The notes: a model not told the origin generated them from the sequence alone. Positions 17,056-26,255 are shown, counted from the stretch's first letter. The stretch is 64,000 nucleotides of DNA from Chryseobacterium gleum (GCA_945897805.1 CAMDFX010000012.1:1-64000), one strand, 5' to 3'. Numbers and translations: made by a program.

Positions 17056-18330
17056 TCACTTCGAATAATAAAATCGCGTCTCAGAAATCAACTGATCTTT
17101 CTCTCCGTCAAAATTTTGATTCACCAAAATGCGTCCATGTTCATCGTAAACCAAGAATTGACTTTTGTGAATTTTTTTCGGTTTCTTGTATTTGAAATCA
17201 TCGAATTTTCCTTGCAAAATCGCATTGTAACCATAACTGTATTTTTTCCCTTTTCGAGTTTTGGTAATGGTCAATCCGTAATAATTTTGAAAGCTACTTT
17301 GATAAACCCAAACTTCTGAACGATTCTTTTTTATTTTTCGCGCATATAGATTTTCACTTTGCAAGGTTGAATCTGCTTTGAAAGTTTTACTTGCAAGGAT
17401 ATTTCCTAAACTGTCATATGACAGCACGAGAAAATGAGTGATTTTACCCTTGGTTTTATTTTGAAATCCAATTTGTTTATGCGCATTGTTGTAAATCCAA
17501 TATCCTTCAGTGAATTTACTTGAATCGCCGTTTACGAGCGTACTCATGAAAATCAAAACAGTGTCTTTATCATGGTAATTGAAATGAGAAACTCGGTGTA
17601 CCAGCGCATTGTTTGTGCTATCAACATGTTCTGTAGCGGCAAGTGTCCCGAAAGTATCATATTGGTAACGAAATCTGTTTTCGCGTTCAAATTTCCCTTT
17701 GACGTACGAAACCGTTCTTTGCTTCAATTTGTTGGGATAATAAAAAGTAGAATCAATAATCAACGTGGTATCGTCATCGTAAATGGCAATTCCGTTTGAA
17801 ATATCTAAATTTAAATTGTAGTTAAAAATAGTTTTCCGAACATACGATGAGGTACAAATTGAATCTACAACTTCAATCGGTTTTTCGGCCATTTTTCTTG
17901 ATTTTCGGCGTTCTTTTTTGGTTTCTCCATCATACCAAATTGTCAGCGGCAAACCCATCGGGTACAAGGAATATTCGTTGAATGAAGTTGGTATAGGTTG
18001 CGGACAATCGATCGGACTTTTCTCAACAGATTCTAGCGTTAATCTTTCGCCTCTCAAATCATAATTTGTAAATGTCCACGAACTATCTTCCCATTTGTCG
18101 TCTCTCAAATTGACCTGAAAAGTATAGATTTCTTTGCTTTTCAAATAACCAATTTCCTGCGTCAATTCACTATACAGCGTATCAGCGTTGTAATCAAAAG
18201 TGACTCTTTTTGCTATGCTATCGGCCATTAATTGTCGGCGATTGATTTCACTTTTTTGGGCAAAAAGCGAAGCAAAACCCGCAATAAAGATGGTTATAAA
18301 AGTGGTGATATATTGATTCAAAAAAAGCAT
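17056..18330 (-). CDS. Exported protein with YD/antigen-like repeats, unknown function
   Basis: Signal peptide ~1-24 (ends SLFAQ). The mature chain is beta-rich and tyrosine-rich with recurring Y-D-(S/E/T)-x-G phrases, for example YDTFGTLAATEHV, YDSLGNILASKTF and YDEHGRILVNQNF. These recall YD-repeat or MORN-like strands of surface proteins, though too few for a classical Rhs shell. No enzyme motif, lipobox or sorting domain was recognised. The gene stands alone between convergent and divergent neighbours. Confidence 0.6.
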   Translation of the reverse strand: MLFLNQYITTFITIFIAGFASLFAQKSEINRRQLMADSIAKRVTFDYNADTLYSELTQEIGYLKSKEIYTFQVNLRDDKWEDSSWTFTNYDLRGERLTLESVEKSPIDCPQPIPTSFNEYSLYPMGLPLTIWYDGETKKERRKSRKMAEKPIEVVDSICTSSYVRKTIFNYNLNLDISNGIAIYDDDTTLIIDSTFYYPNKLKQRTVSYVKGKFERENRFRYQYDTFGTLAATEHVDSTNNALVHRVSHFNYHDKDTVLIFMSTLVNGDSSKFTEGYWIYNNAHKQIGFQNKTKGKITHFLVLSYDSLGNILASKTFKADSTLQSENLYARKIKKNRSEVWVYQSSFQNYYGLTITKTRKGKKYSYGYNAILQGKFDDFKYKKPKKIHKSQFLVYDEHGRILVNQNFDGEKDQLISETRFYYSK

Positions 18331-18542
18331 TTATTTATCAAAAAAAAACGTCGGTTTCTTTACAAATTTATTCATTTTTTGCTAATTTTTACTCCTCTCA
18401 AGAGAAGCAATTTTCAAGAATAATCAACGTCAAAAAAAGAAAAGGTAACTTTAGGTATTATTAACGAAATATTTATCTAAAAACATAGCATATTTCTCAC
18501 TTTTTTGGGCTAATTTTACACCCTATTTCACAGCATCTGTTT

Positions 18543-20078
18543 ATGAGTACTTCTTTAACGATCAAAAGCGCTTTAATTTCCGTTTATGATAAGTCAGGTT
18601 TAGAGCCAATTATACATCGTTTGAATGAACTTGGCGTGACCATTTATTCTACCGGAGGAACGCAAGCTTTTGTGGAAGAATTAGGCGTTGCTGTTGAAAG
18701 AGTGGAAGACCTAACTTCTTATCCTTCGATTTTAGGTGGCCGAGTGAAAACATTACATCCAAAAGTTTTTGGAGGAATTTTGAATCGAAGAAATCACCCT
18801 GAAGATCAAAGTCAAATTGCTGAATTTGAAATCCCTGAAATTGATTTAGTGATTGTTGATTTGTACCCATTTGAAGCAACGGTTGCCTCTGGTGCGGCCC
18901 ATGACGAAATCATTGAAAAAATTGATATTGGTGGAATTTCCTTGATTCGCGCAGCAGCTAAAAATTACCAAGATGTGGTCATTATTCCTTCGCAAGGTCA
19001 ATATGCGGAGTTTTTGGAAATTTTGAATGCTTCAGAAAATGGCGCTACTTCTTTGGGTCAACGCAAATCTTTTGCCCGCGATGCTTTTGAAGTTTCATCA
19101 CACTACGATACCCAAATTTTCAATTACTTCAACCAAGAAGGGAAAAAAGAAATATTCAAACAAAGTGTGAAACCAGCACAAGTGTTGCGATATGGTGAAA
19201 ATCCGCATCAAAAAGGAATTTTCCATGGAGATTTAGATGCGATTTTTACTAAATTACACGGAAAAGAATTGTCTTACAATAATTTGTTAGACGTGGATGC
19301 CGCGGTCAATTTGATGGGTGAATTTAAAAATGACGGACCAACTTTCGCAATTTTAAAACACAACAATGCGTGTGGCATTTCAACCAGACCAACAATCAAA
19401 GAAGCTTATGAAGGCGCTTTGGCTGGAGATCCAGTTTCTGCCTTCGGAGGAATTTTGATTTCAAACACCAAAATTGATTTGGCTGCAGCAACCAGCATGA
19501 ATGATTTGTTTTGTGAAGTGGTAATTGCTCCCGCTTATGAAAAAGACGCATTGGAAATGTTGCAAAGCAAAAAAAACCGTGTCATTTTAATTCAAAATGA
19601 AGTTGAATTACCCAAACGTCAATTCAGAACTATTTTGAATGGCGTGTTGGAGCAAGACAAAGATTTGATTACTGAAACTGAAGCTGATTTTAAATTAAGC
19701 ACGAAAGTGGCTCCAACAGCGCAAGAAAATAAAGATTTTATTTTTGCCAATAAATTGGTGAAACATACGAAATCCAACACGATTATTTTGGCTAAAAATG
19801 GTCAACTGTTGGCAAGTGGAACGGGGCAAACATCTCGCGTGGATGCCTTGAGACAAGCTATTCACAAAGCACAATCATTTAATTTTGATTTGAAAGGTTC
19901 TGTGTTGGCTTCTGATGCATTTTTTCCTTTTCCTGATTGTGTAGAAATTGCGCATGAAGCAGGAATCGATGCAGTAATTCAGCCGGGTGGATCAATCAAG
20001 GATGAATTATCAATTCAATATTGCGATGCCAACGGAATGGCTATGGTGATGACAGGAAATAGACACTTTAAGCATTAA
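18543..20078 (+). CDS. purH: Bifunctional AICAR transformylase / IMP cyclohydrolase
   Basis: Catalyses the last two steps of de novo IMP synthesis in the cytoplasm. The N-terminal MGS-like domain (~1-195) carries YDKSGL and ILGGRVKTLHPKVFGGIL, typical of IMP cyclohydrolase. The C-terminal transformylase domain (~200-511) has RYGENPHQK and the catalytic Lys-His pair at about 272-273 in KHNNACG, and DAFFPFPD near the end. Length (511 aa) is normal. It precedes mreB by 95 nt on the same strand, an arrangement common in Bacteroidota. Confidence 0.97.
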   Translation: MSTSLTIKSALISVYDKSGLEPIIHRLNELGVTIYSTGGTQAFVEELGVAVERVEDLTSYPSILGGRVKTLHPKVFGGILNRRNHPEDQSQIAEFEIPEIDLVIVDLYPFEATVASGAAHDEIIEKIDIGGISLIRAAAKNYQDVVIIPSQGQYAEFLEILNASENGATSLGQRKSFARDAFEVSSHYDTQIFNYFNQEGKKEIFKQSVKPAQVLRYGENPHQKGIFHGDLDAIFTKLHGKELSYNNLLDVDAAVNLMGEFKNDGPTFAILKHNNACGISTRPTIKEAYEGALAGDPVSAFGGILISNTKIDLAAATSMNDLFCEVVIAPAYEKDALEMLQSKKNRVILIQNEVELPKRQFRTILNGVLEQDKDLITETEADFKLSTKVAPTAQENKDFIFANKLVKHTKSNTIILAKNGQLLASGTGQTSRVDALRQAIHKAQSFNFDLKGSVLASDAFFPFPDCVEIAHEAGIDAVIQPGGSIKDELSIQYCDANGMAMVMTGNRHFKH

Positions 20079-20173
20079 TTTCAATTATTTTTTTGAAAAT
20101 TGAAACAAAAAATGCAGTTTTACGATAAAATGAATTAAATAAAGTCTTCTTTCGATAGAAGCAAAACGATAAA

Positions 20174-21199
20174 ATGGGATTATTTAGTTTTTTAACACAA
20201 GAAATCGCAATCGATTTAGGAACGGCAAACACATTGATCATCATGAATGACAAAGTGGTTGTTGACGAACCGTCAATTGTTGCGAGAGACATTCAAACCG
20301 GCAATATTGTTGCTATTGGTAAGAAAGCCCAACAGATGCACGGGAAAACCCACAAATTGATTGAAACAGTTCGTCCGTTGAAAGATGGTGTAATTGCAGA
20401 TTTTCAAAGTGCAGAAGCAATGATTCGCGGGATGATTAAAATGATCAATACCGGAAAAAGTTTGTTCACTCCAACTTTGAGAATGGTTGTTTGTATTCCT
20501 TCTGGTATCACCGAAGTGGAAAAAAGAGCTGTTCGCGATTCATGTGAACACGCTGGAGCAAAAGAAGTTTATTTGATTCACGAGCCAATGGCTGCTGCAA
20601 TTGGAATTGGTATCGACGTTGAAGAACCAATGGGAAATATGATCATTGATATAGGTGGTGGTACTTCTGAAATTGCTGTAATCGCTTTGGGCGGGATTGT
20701 TTGTGATAAATCAATCCGTATTGCAGGTGACGATTTTACGCAAGATATTGAAGAATACATGCGTCGTCAACACAACATTTTGGTTGGAGAACGTACTGCT
20801 GAACAATTGAAAATTGAAGTTGGTGCTGCCATTCCAGAATTGGACAATCCACCGCCAGATTTTGCTGTTCGTGGTCGTGACTTGATGACTGGTATTCCAA
20901 AAGAAATTATTGTTTCTTACACGGAAGTTGCACACGCTTTAGACAAAACAATTTCTAAAATTGAAGAGGCAATTTTGAGCGCATTGGAAATGACACCGCC
21001 AGAATTATCAGCAGATATTTACAAAACAGGAATTTACTTAGCAGGAGGAGGTTCAATGCTTCGCGGATTGGATAAACGTATTTCTGCCAAAACAAAACTT
21101 CCAGTGCACATCGCTGAAGATCCATTGAGAGCAGTAGCAAGAGGAACAAGTATCGCATTGAAAAACATCGATCGTTTCCAATTCTTGATCAAAGATTAA
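20174..21199 (+). CDS. mreB: Rod-shape protein MreB
   Basis: Actin-like cytoskeletal ATPase that guides lateral cell-wall synthesis. IDLGTANTLI near the N-terminus is the phosphate-1 loop, MIDIGGGTSEIAVI (~155-168) the phosphate-2 loop and LAGGGSMLRG (~290) the adenosine motif. Length (341 aa) is standard. A hairpin follows the stop codon before mreC, which could lower expression of the downstream genes relative to mreB. Confidence 0.98.
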   Translation: MGLFSFLTQEIAIDLGTANTLIIMNDKVVVDEPSIVARDIQTGNIVAIGKKAQQMHGKTHKLIETVRPLKDGVIADFQSAEAMIRGMIKMINTGKSLFTPTLRMVVCIPSGITEVEKRAVRDSCEHAGAKEVYLIHEPMAAAIGIGIDVEEPMGNMIIDIGGGTSEIAVIALGGIVCDKSIRIAGDDFTQDIEEYMRRQHNILVGERTAEQLKIEVGAAIPELDNPPPDFAVRGRDLMTGIPKEIIVSYTEVAHALDKTISKIEEAILSALEMTPPELSADIYKTGIYLAGGGSMLRGLDKRISAKTKLPVHIAEDPLRAVARGTSIALKNIDRFQFLIKD

Positions 21200-21225
21200 G
21201 TTTAGTCAATAAATTTTAATAGTTT

Positions 21226-21255
21226 TAAGTCCTGATATAATGTCGGGACTTTATT
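21226..21255 (+). terminator. Hairpin between mreB and mreC (partial terminator or processing site)
   Basis: AAGTCCTGA pairs with TCGGGACTT (one G-T pair), followed by TTATTTG. The T run is interrupted, so read-through into mreC 13 nt later is likely. Confidence 0.55.
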
Positions 21256-21267
21256 TGTTTAATAAGC

Positions 21268-22107
21268 ATGCGCAATCTCATTGCATTTTTTAAAAGATTC
21301 AGGGTTTTCTTGGTTTTTGCTGTTCTACAAGGATTGGCACTTTCAACCTATTTTACCTATTTGAATTTTCCAAGAGCGCAATATTTGACCAGTGCTTCGA
21401 TTGTAAACGGACAAATTTTGACCATCAAAAACGACGTGACCAAACACTTCAATTTGTCGTATAACAATTACAAATTGCAAAAGGAAAACATCTCTTTGCG
21501 TAAGCGTTTGCCTCAAAGTTTTATTCCCGTTCAATCTAATATTTTTAAAATTGATGACACTTTATATCATCAACAATATGAATACATTGCTGCGACAGTC
21601 ATCAATTCAACTTTCGACAAAAGGAACAATTTTTTCACATTAAATATTGGTAAAAGTCAGGGAATAAGAAGAGGAATGGGTGTTTTTTCAGACAAAGGAA
21701 TTGTTGGAATCGTGCACAATGTTAGCGATCATTTTTCTGTGGTTAAATCCGTGTTGACAGAAGCCATTAATATCGATGTCATGATAGAATCAACGGGCGC
21801 TTTTGGTTTGCTGAAATGGGATGGAGGAAGTCCAAAAGTTGGCTCTATTTCAGGAATTTCAAACGACATGAAAATGAAACGATGGAGTAAAATTGTCACA
21901 AGAGGCGGTTCAGGAATTTTTCCTCGTGGATTGCCAGTTGGAATTGTTTCTTCATTTAAACCCGTTGAAGCCGAGCCACTTTGGGATATTTCATTTTACT
22001 ATTCGGAAGATTACAGAAAAATACAAAGGGTTTATGTCATAAAAAACCTTTTGAAGTACGAACAAAAAGAATTGGAAGCACAAATTCCACCTGATAAAGA
22101 AGAATAA
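21268..22107 (+). CDS. mreC: Rod-shape-determining protein MreC
   Basis: Periplasmic scaffold of the elongasome. One N-terminal membrane helix (~10-30) is followed by a coiled-coil-like stretch (~60-85) and two beta domains of the MreC fold (~95-265), with the typical GKSQGIRRGMGV and VTRGGSGIFPRGLPVG phrases. Its stop overlaps the mreD start by one base (TAATG), so the pair is translationally coupled. Confidence 0.93.
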   Translation: MRNLIAFFKRFRVFLVFAVLQGLALSTYFTYLNFPRAQYLTSASIVNGQILTIKNDVTKHFNLSYNNYKLQKENISLRKRLPQSFIPVQSNIFKIDDTLYHQQYEYIAATVINSTFDKRNNFFTLNIGKSQGIRRGMGVFSDKGIVGIVHNVSDHFSVVKSVLTEAINIDVMIESTGAFGLLKWDGGSPKVGSISGISNDMKMKRWSKIVTRGGSGIFPRGLPVGIVSSFKPVEAEPLWDISFYYSEDYRKIQRVYVIKNLLKYEQKELEAQIPPDKEE

Positions 22108-22622
22108 TGCGGATATTTATTTTACATACATTGAGATTCGTTCTCTTTTTGTTTGCACAAGCATTATTGTTCAATCAGTTAGAGGTTGGTTTTGGAATGC
22201 AAGCAATGATTTATCCTTTGTTCATTTTATTGTTGCCTTATAATATCAATATTTTCTTAAGCATGCTGATTGCATTTGCACTTGGCTTTGGAATTGATTC
22301 TATTTCGAACACTTATGGTTTACATGCTTCTTCAGCAGTATTATTGGCTTATTTGCGCCCATTAATTTTTAAAGCTTTTGAGCCAAGAGATGGCTACGAA
22401 GACACGCAAGAAATGAATTTTTACAAAATGCCTACAAGTTGGTTGCTTTCTGTTTTTGGCTTGATGTTGTTGATTCACCATTTCTGGTTTTTCACTTTGG
22501 AATTATTCAAACTCAATGAAATCGGCTTTATACTTCAAAAAACAATTCTCAGTGTTCCCGTTTCGATGATTGTTTGTATTTTGATCCAAATTGTATTTAT
22601 TCGAAAACCATCAAATAAATAG
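22107..22622 (+). CDS. mreD: Rod-shape-determining protein MreD
   Basis: Small inner-membrane partner of MreC with about five hydrophobic helices in 171 residues. Identified mainly by size, topology and position behind mreC. The elongation transpeptidase and RodA genes that often follow mreD in this phylum are not here; instead a toxin-antitoxin pair on the other strand begins 8 nt after the stop. Confidence 0.88.
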   Translation: MRIFILHTLRFVLFLFAQALLFNQLEVGFGMQAMIYPLFILLLPYNINIFLSMLIAFALGFGIDSISNTYGLHASSAVLLAYLRPLIFKAFEPRDGYEDTQEMNFYKMPTSWLLSVFGLMLLIHHFWFFTLELFKLNEIGFILQKTILSVPVSMIVCILIQIVFIRKPSNK

Positions 22623-22629
22623 ACTTTTT

Positions 22630-22938
22630 CTATTTGGTATAAAATGTTATCCCGTTGCGGTCAATATGATTTAAAAATTCCTGATTATTGATCTTTTCGT
22701 AAATAGAAATATCAAATTTATAAGGAAACATCAAATCATCTAATTCAAATTCAATTGTTTGCAAGAGTTCTAAATCAACATTTTCACCAATGATGGATAA
22801 ATCAATATCTGAGGAGGGCTTAAAATTTCCTTTTGCCCTAGATCCATAGAGAAGTACTTTTTCGATGGCAGTATGTTTTGCAAAAATGCCATTTATTGCT
22901 TCAATCTCTTCTTTATTCAATCCTGTTTTTGACATCAT
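22630..22938 (-). CDS. mntA: MNT-type nucleotidyltransferase antitoxin (MntA-like)
   Basis: A minimal nucleotidyltransferase domain. GSRAKG (32-37) and D-I-D (Asp44, Asp46) form the GSx10DxD active site of the DNA polymerase beta superfamily. In characterised HEPN/MNT modules the MNT protein inactivates the toxin by AMPylating it near the HEPN motif. The ATG overlaps the stop of the HEPN gene by 4 nt (ATGA). It lies tail to tail with mreD, only 7 nt apart. Confidence 0.88.
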   Translation of the reverse strand: MMSKTGLNKEEIEAINGIFAKHTAIEKVLLYGSRAKGNFKPSSDIDLSIIGENVDLELLQTIEFELDDLMFPYKFDISIYEKINNQEFLNHIDRNGITFYTK

Positions 22939-23396
22939 TCGAATAAATTGCCTTGTTCACCAGCGCTTTTTTCATCCATTTTTTGAAGAAAAGCAAGAAA
23001 AGCAGGGTAATAATCACCTATAATCTTGTTGTAAATTTCTTTCGCAGTATCTTCATTATAAGTATGTGAAGTCTTATTTCTGCTGCCGATCATGTCCATC
23101 CAGATTTTTCCGTTTTCAATGATTTGCAGTTGAAATGCTTCCCTGGTAGCATCTCTGCTTCCTCCAATGGCAGAATTTCCTTGAAATGAAGCATAATCTT
23201 TCATTAAATTCCAAGCCAATTCATGTGTATATTCGAATCGTTGAATCAATCCTTCTTTGATCATCTCATCCAACACAATATCCAACTCAGAATTTATTTG
23301 TTTCATTTTTTGAATATATTCAACTGATTGAGAAAGCTTTGTTACTGCTTTTCTATAGTTAGATAACCGTTGCTCCCACCTAATGTCTTGCTCCAT
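22935..23396 (-). CDS. hepT: HEPN-domain toxin, HI0074 family (HepT-like)
   Basis: All-helical 153-residue protein. RNKTSHTY (106-113) is the R-x4-H-x-Y RNase motif (Arg106, His111, Tyr113) of HEPN toxins. RDATREAF (~81-88) is a further phrase of the nucleotidyltransferase-substrate-binding family. The pair is expected to act as an RNase toxin with its AMPylating antitoxin. Both key motifs are intact, so the module looks functional. The gene is first in a two-gene unit; a TAGTTTTG box (23419-23412) lies 15 nt upstream. Confidence 0.9.
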   Translation of the reverse strand: MEQDIRWEQRLSNYRKAVTKLSQSVEYIQKMKQINSELDIVLDEMIKEGLIQRFEYTHELAWNLMKDYASFQGNSAIGGSRDATREAFQLQIIENGKIWMDMIGSRNKTSHTYNEDTAKEIYNKIIGDYYPAFLAFLQKMDEKSAGEQGNLFE

Positions 23397-23545
23397 GGAA
23401 TTTATTTATTTCAAAACTATGTAAATTTACAAAACTTTAATTGTTAGTTGTCATTTCTTCGAATCTTAGGAATTTTAATTCTTTCCTGTATCTTTTTTCA
23501 AACTTTCCGTTAAAGGTTTAATGACATAAATTTAATCAAAGAACT

Positions 23546-24328
23546 ATGAAAACACTCTTTACTTTATCACTATTCTTATTTGCACATCTTTTTGCCTTTG
23601 GACAAATTGAAATTAAGCAACTCGACAAGTCAATTGAAAAAGTTCACGAAAATTTATATGCGTCTCGAAGTGAAGTTTCGAATCGTTTGTACAAAACATT
23701 TTTGGAGGACTTGAAAAAGACAAATAATCAACAAACCTTGGCTATTGCGCAACTCGACAGTTTGAAATGGGGCAATAAAGCCCCGCTTTATGTAAAATAT
23801 TATCATCAGCATCCGGCATACCAAAATTTTCCAGTTGTAAATGTTTCTTATGCGGGTGCGCAAAAATTTTGTGAGTGGCTGACAACACAATACAATGACT
23901 CTCCCAAACGCAAATTCAAGAAAGTTATAATTCGCCTACCTTCGGAAGCAGAATGGATGGAAGCGGCGCAAGCTGGAGACCCAAGCGCACAATATGCGTG
24001 GCATGGAAATTCATTTTTCAATAGCAAAGGACAAGTCTATGCCAATTTTACTTATAATATCAAAGACACCTCAGTAATCAAAGCTGAAATGAAAGTTACT
24101 GACAATGTGGATATTATTGCGCCGATTGATTCATATTGGAAAAACGATTTCGGAATTTTCAATATGTGTGGCAATGTGGCAGAAATGATTGACCAAAAAG
24201 GAATTGCCAAGGGAGGAGGTTGGTGCAATAAACCAGAAGATTTACAAATAAAATCAAAGTATGCTTACGAGGGCGATGGACAAAATTTCATTGGTTTTCG
24301 CTATTTTTTAGAAGTGCTAGAGAAGTGA
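23546..24328 (+). CDS. Exported FGE-sulfatase (SUMF1)-domain protein
   Basis: Signal peptide ~1-19 (ends AFGQ). The rest shows the SUMF1/formylglycine-generating fold: VVNVSYAGAQKFCEWL (~92-107), RLPSEAEWMEAA (~130-141), MCGNVAEM (~210) and a closing GGGWCN...GFRYF. True sulfatase activators have a redox Cys close to the final GFR; here GFR is followed by Tyr-Phe, so that activity is unlikely. In this phylum such domains also serve as non-enzymatic parts of gliding/T9SS proteins (GldJ, GldK); this short member may be a related structural protein. Monocistronic. Confidence 0.75.
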   Translation: MKTLFTLSLFLFAHLFAFGQIEIKQLDKSIEKVHENLYASRSEVSNRLYKTFLEDLKKTNNQQTLAIAQLDSLKWGNKAPLYVKYYHQHPAYQNFPVVNVSYAGAQKFCEWLTTQYNDSPKRKFKKVIIRLPSEAEWMEAAQAGDPSAQYAWHGNSFFNSKGQVYANFTYNIKDTSVIKAEMKVTDNVDIIAPIDSYWKNDFGIFNMCGNVAEMIDQKGIAKGGGWCNKPEDLQIKSKYAYEGDGQNFIGFRYFLEVLEK

Positions 24329-24455
24329 CAAATTAAATGAGTGATTAATGTTTTCGCTTAAATTTCTAGTCTCTTTGATAAAAAATAATTTTTTTCTTAA
24401 TTTTTTGTAACCTTTTATCTCTATTTAGAGTTATATAAATCAAAAATTACCAGTT

Positions 24456-24680
24456 ATGAAAAACATGAAAAATAAAATTACAGCAAGCATCTTATTTTTA
24501 TGCTTCTCAATTGGAATCAACGCTTTAATGGCTGCTCCAATGAAGCAAACCTCTTCAATCAGTGCAAACGGATTTGAAATGTCTCAAGGAACAGAGGCAA
24601 CTTCTAATTCGAAAGACAGAAAAATGAAGAAAAAGAAAAAGAAGAAAAACAGACATCTTTGTTCTGCATATTCATATTAA
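24456..24680 (+). CDS. Small exported Lys-rich protein
   Basis: A 74-residue protein with a hydrophobic segment (~10-28, ending ALMAA) that looks like a signal peptide, a Ser/Thr-rich middle and a strongly basic tail of nine consecutive Lys followed by NRHLCSAYSY. A second ATG three codons in (24465) is an alternative start. A strong terminator follows directly, which supports a real transcript. No family recognised. Confidence 0.6.
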   Translation: MKNMKNKITASILFLCFSIGINALMAAPMKQTSSISANGFEMSQGTEATSNSKDRKMKKKKKKKNRHLCSAYSY

Positions 24681-24684
24681 AACG

Positions 24685-24714
24685 AAAAGCCTGAAGTAAT
24701 CTTCAGGCTTTTTT
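24685..24714 (+). terminator. Rho-independent terminator
   Basis: Perfect stem AAAGCCTGAAG / CTTCAGGCTTT with loop TAAT and a T run, 5 nt after the stop of the small Lys-rich gene. Confidence 0.9.
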
Positions 24715-24743
24715 ATTATGATAATTTTTTGATTGTAAAGTAA

Positions 24744-25538
24744 TTACTCCACCCAACTGCCTCCTGTGTACAATTGATATTCAAATCCAGAGTTTTCTGC
24801 AACTTGAAACGAAACGCGACATTTTTTGTTCAAATATTTCTTTTGATTTTTGATAGCATCTTTGATAAAATTGTCTTCCACTTCAATCCTCAAAGCGCTT
24901 GTATAACCGCCTTCTTCAGGCTGTCCAACAACCAAATAATTCAAAATTTCTGTGATGGCAAAACCTTGAAAAGTAGTTTCAAAATCGCCTTTTTGTTCTA
25001 AAACTTGCATTGCTCTGTTGATAGAACAGGTTTTTAATGGAACTGAAACAAAGGAAACATTGGGCAATTCTTCCTGGTAATTCACTCTTTTTTCTTTCGT
25101 TGAGATGGCTTTTCCTTTTTTGTCGTAGTATGAAACACGCTCCACATATTTGGCCGCTGAAGGATTTGAAAGATCTTCAAACAATTCTTTGCTTACGAAG
25201 GGATATTTGTCTTTGAGGTAATAAGTAATTATCCCGCTATTTTTTGCGTTTCCATCCGAAAATTTTTCTTCCATTTTCAAAATCACATTGTCTTTGGAAA
25301 GATGTGCCAATACTTCAATCGCTTCACCATTTTCTTTAGAATAATTGAGTGAAGACGCCACCAAATCTGCCTTCACGATTTCTTCCTCAATCGCCTCAAT
25401 TTCAGCTTCAATTGCATCTTCATTGTCGAGTTTTTGAGAAACTTTTTCAACTTTTTTCTCGTTTGAACTGTCTTCTCCGCAAGCATTTAAAATCGTTAAT
25501 CCTCCGATTATTGCTACCAATAAAATCTGCTGTTTCAT
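24744..25538 (-). CDS. Lipoprotein of unknown function
   Basis: The lipobox LNAC places the lipidated Cys at residue 20, followed by Gly-Glu-Asp-Ser-Ser. The Lys-Asp/Glu-rich segment ~28-60 is probably a helix or linker. The C-terminal part (~60-264) is mixed alpha/beta with YYDKKGKAIS and two Cys (~172 and ~244) that could form a disulfide. No domain recognised. Single gene convergent with the Lys-rich gene. Confidence 0.65.
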   Translation of the reverse strand: MKQQILLVAIIGGLTILNACGEDSSNEKKVEKVSQKLDNEDAIEAEIEAIEEEIVKADLVASSLNYSKENGEAIEVLAHLSKDNVILKMEEKFSDGNAKNSGIITYYLKDKYPFVSKELFEDLSNPSAAKYVERVSYYDKKGKAISTKEKRVNYQEELPNVSFVSVPLKTCSINRAMQVLEQKGDFETTFQGFAITEILNYLVVGQPEEGGYTSALRIEVEDNFIKDAIKNQKKYLNKKCRVSFQVAENSGFEYQLYTGGSWVE

Positions 25539-25762
25539 CTTAAAAAAATTGAATGTTCAAAAGCATAATTCGCCATTTGGTAAAAGTAACATGAAAAATT
25601 TAAAAAATTGAGATTGAACAATGGATATCTCTGTTTGACATGATTGTTGTGAATTCAAAGAAAATTTGAATGCATTTTTCCACAAATTTTTGTTGTAAAC
25701 TTTTCCTTGGAAACATCGAAAAAAAATGTAATTTCAATCTTCAATTATAGAAACATTGCATT

Positions 25763-25939
25763 ATGGAAGAAGTTCAAATCCAGGCGCAAATTGCGCATTT
25801 AAAAACACTTTTAACCGGAAATCTTTTCGAAGATGGTGAAACACAGCAACAAATTTACGATTTGAAAAAAATGCTTAATCCAGCGATTGAGTTGCAACCA
25901 GAATTAGACGATGATGAGTGTTTGTCTTGCGGAAGCTAA
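25763..25939 (+). CDS. Small acidic cytoplasmic protein ending in a CxxC tail (58 aa)
   Basis: An ATG-started frame of 58 codons with no signal peptide. Residues ~1-40 look helical (EVQIQAQIAHLKTLL, then IYDLKKML). The tail is acidic and ends DDDECLSCGS, a CxxC two residues from the C-terminus. Codon use matches the neighbours. The CxxC could bind metal or act in thiol exchange. No family name known to me. The 224 bp upstream hold no other gene; a run of eight A precedes it. Confidence 0.65.
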   Translation: MEEVQIQAQIAHLKTLLTGNLFEDGETQQQIYDLKKMLNPAIELQPELDDDECLSCGS

Positions 25940-26015
25940 AATTTACCCAACAAATAGGTGAATGTACAAGTTTTAAATTGTCCATTTTTTTTTGATCAAC
26001 AAATTTATCTTTAGA

Positions 26016-26255
26016 CTATTTCGAAATTAAGCCTTTGAAAAATGCAAGGATTCTTTTTCTGAACAAAAAGAAAATCAATAAATATGGAATAATCATCAAG
26101 TACATGATTCCCGAATTGATGTTTGACCCGAAAGATGCTTCGTCCATTTCTGAACCTTGTTCTGCTACCAATTTACATTGTGAACAACCTTGCGCATAGA
26201 TGTTTTGACCTACTAAAATCACTGATAATACCAATGTGATGGCGAACTTTTTCAT
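26016..26255 (-). CDS. Small CxxC membrane protein (79 aa)
   Basis: Signal peptide ~1-21 (ends IYAQ), then GCSQCK, a short acidic stretch, a conserved-looking NINSGIMYLMIIPYLLIFF transmembrane helix (~46-64) and a basic cytoplasmic tail. The CxxC would face the periplasm. Similar short proteins occur in Flavobacteriia genomes as far as I recall, without assigned function. A TACTTTTG box on the minus strand (26303-26296) may be its -7 element. Confidence 0.6.
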   Translation of the reverse strand: MKKFAITLVLSVILVGQNIYAQGCSQCKLVAEQGSEMDEASFGSNINSGIMYLMIIPYLLIFFLFRKRILAFFKGLISK

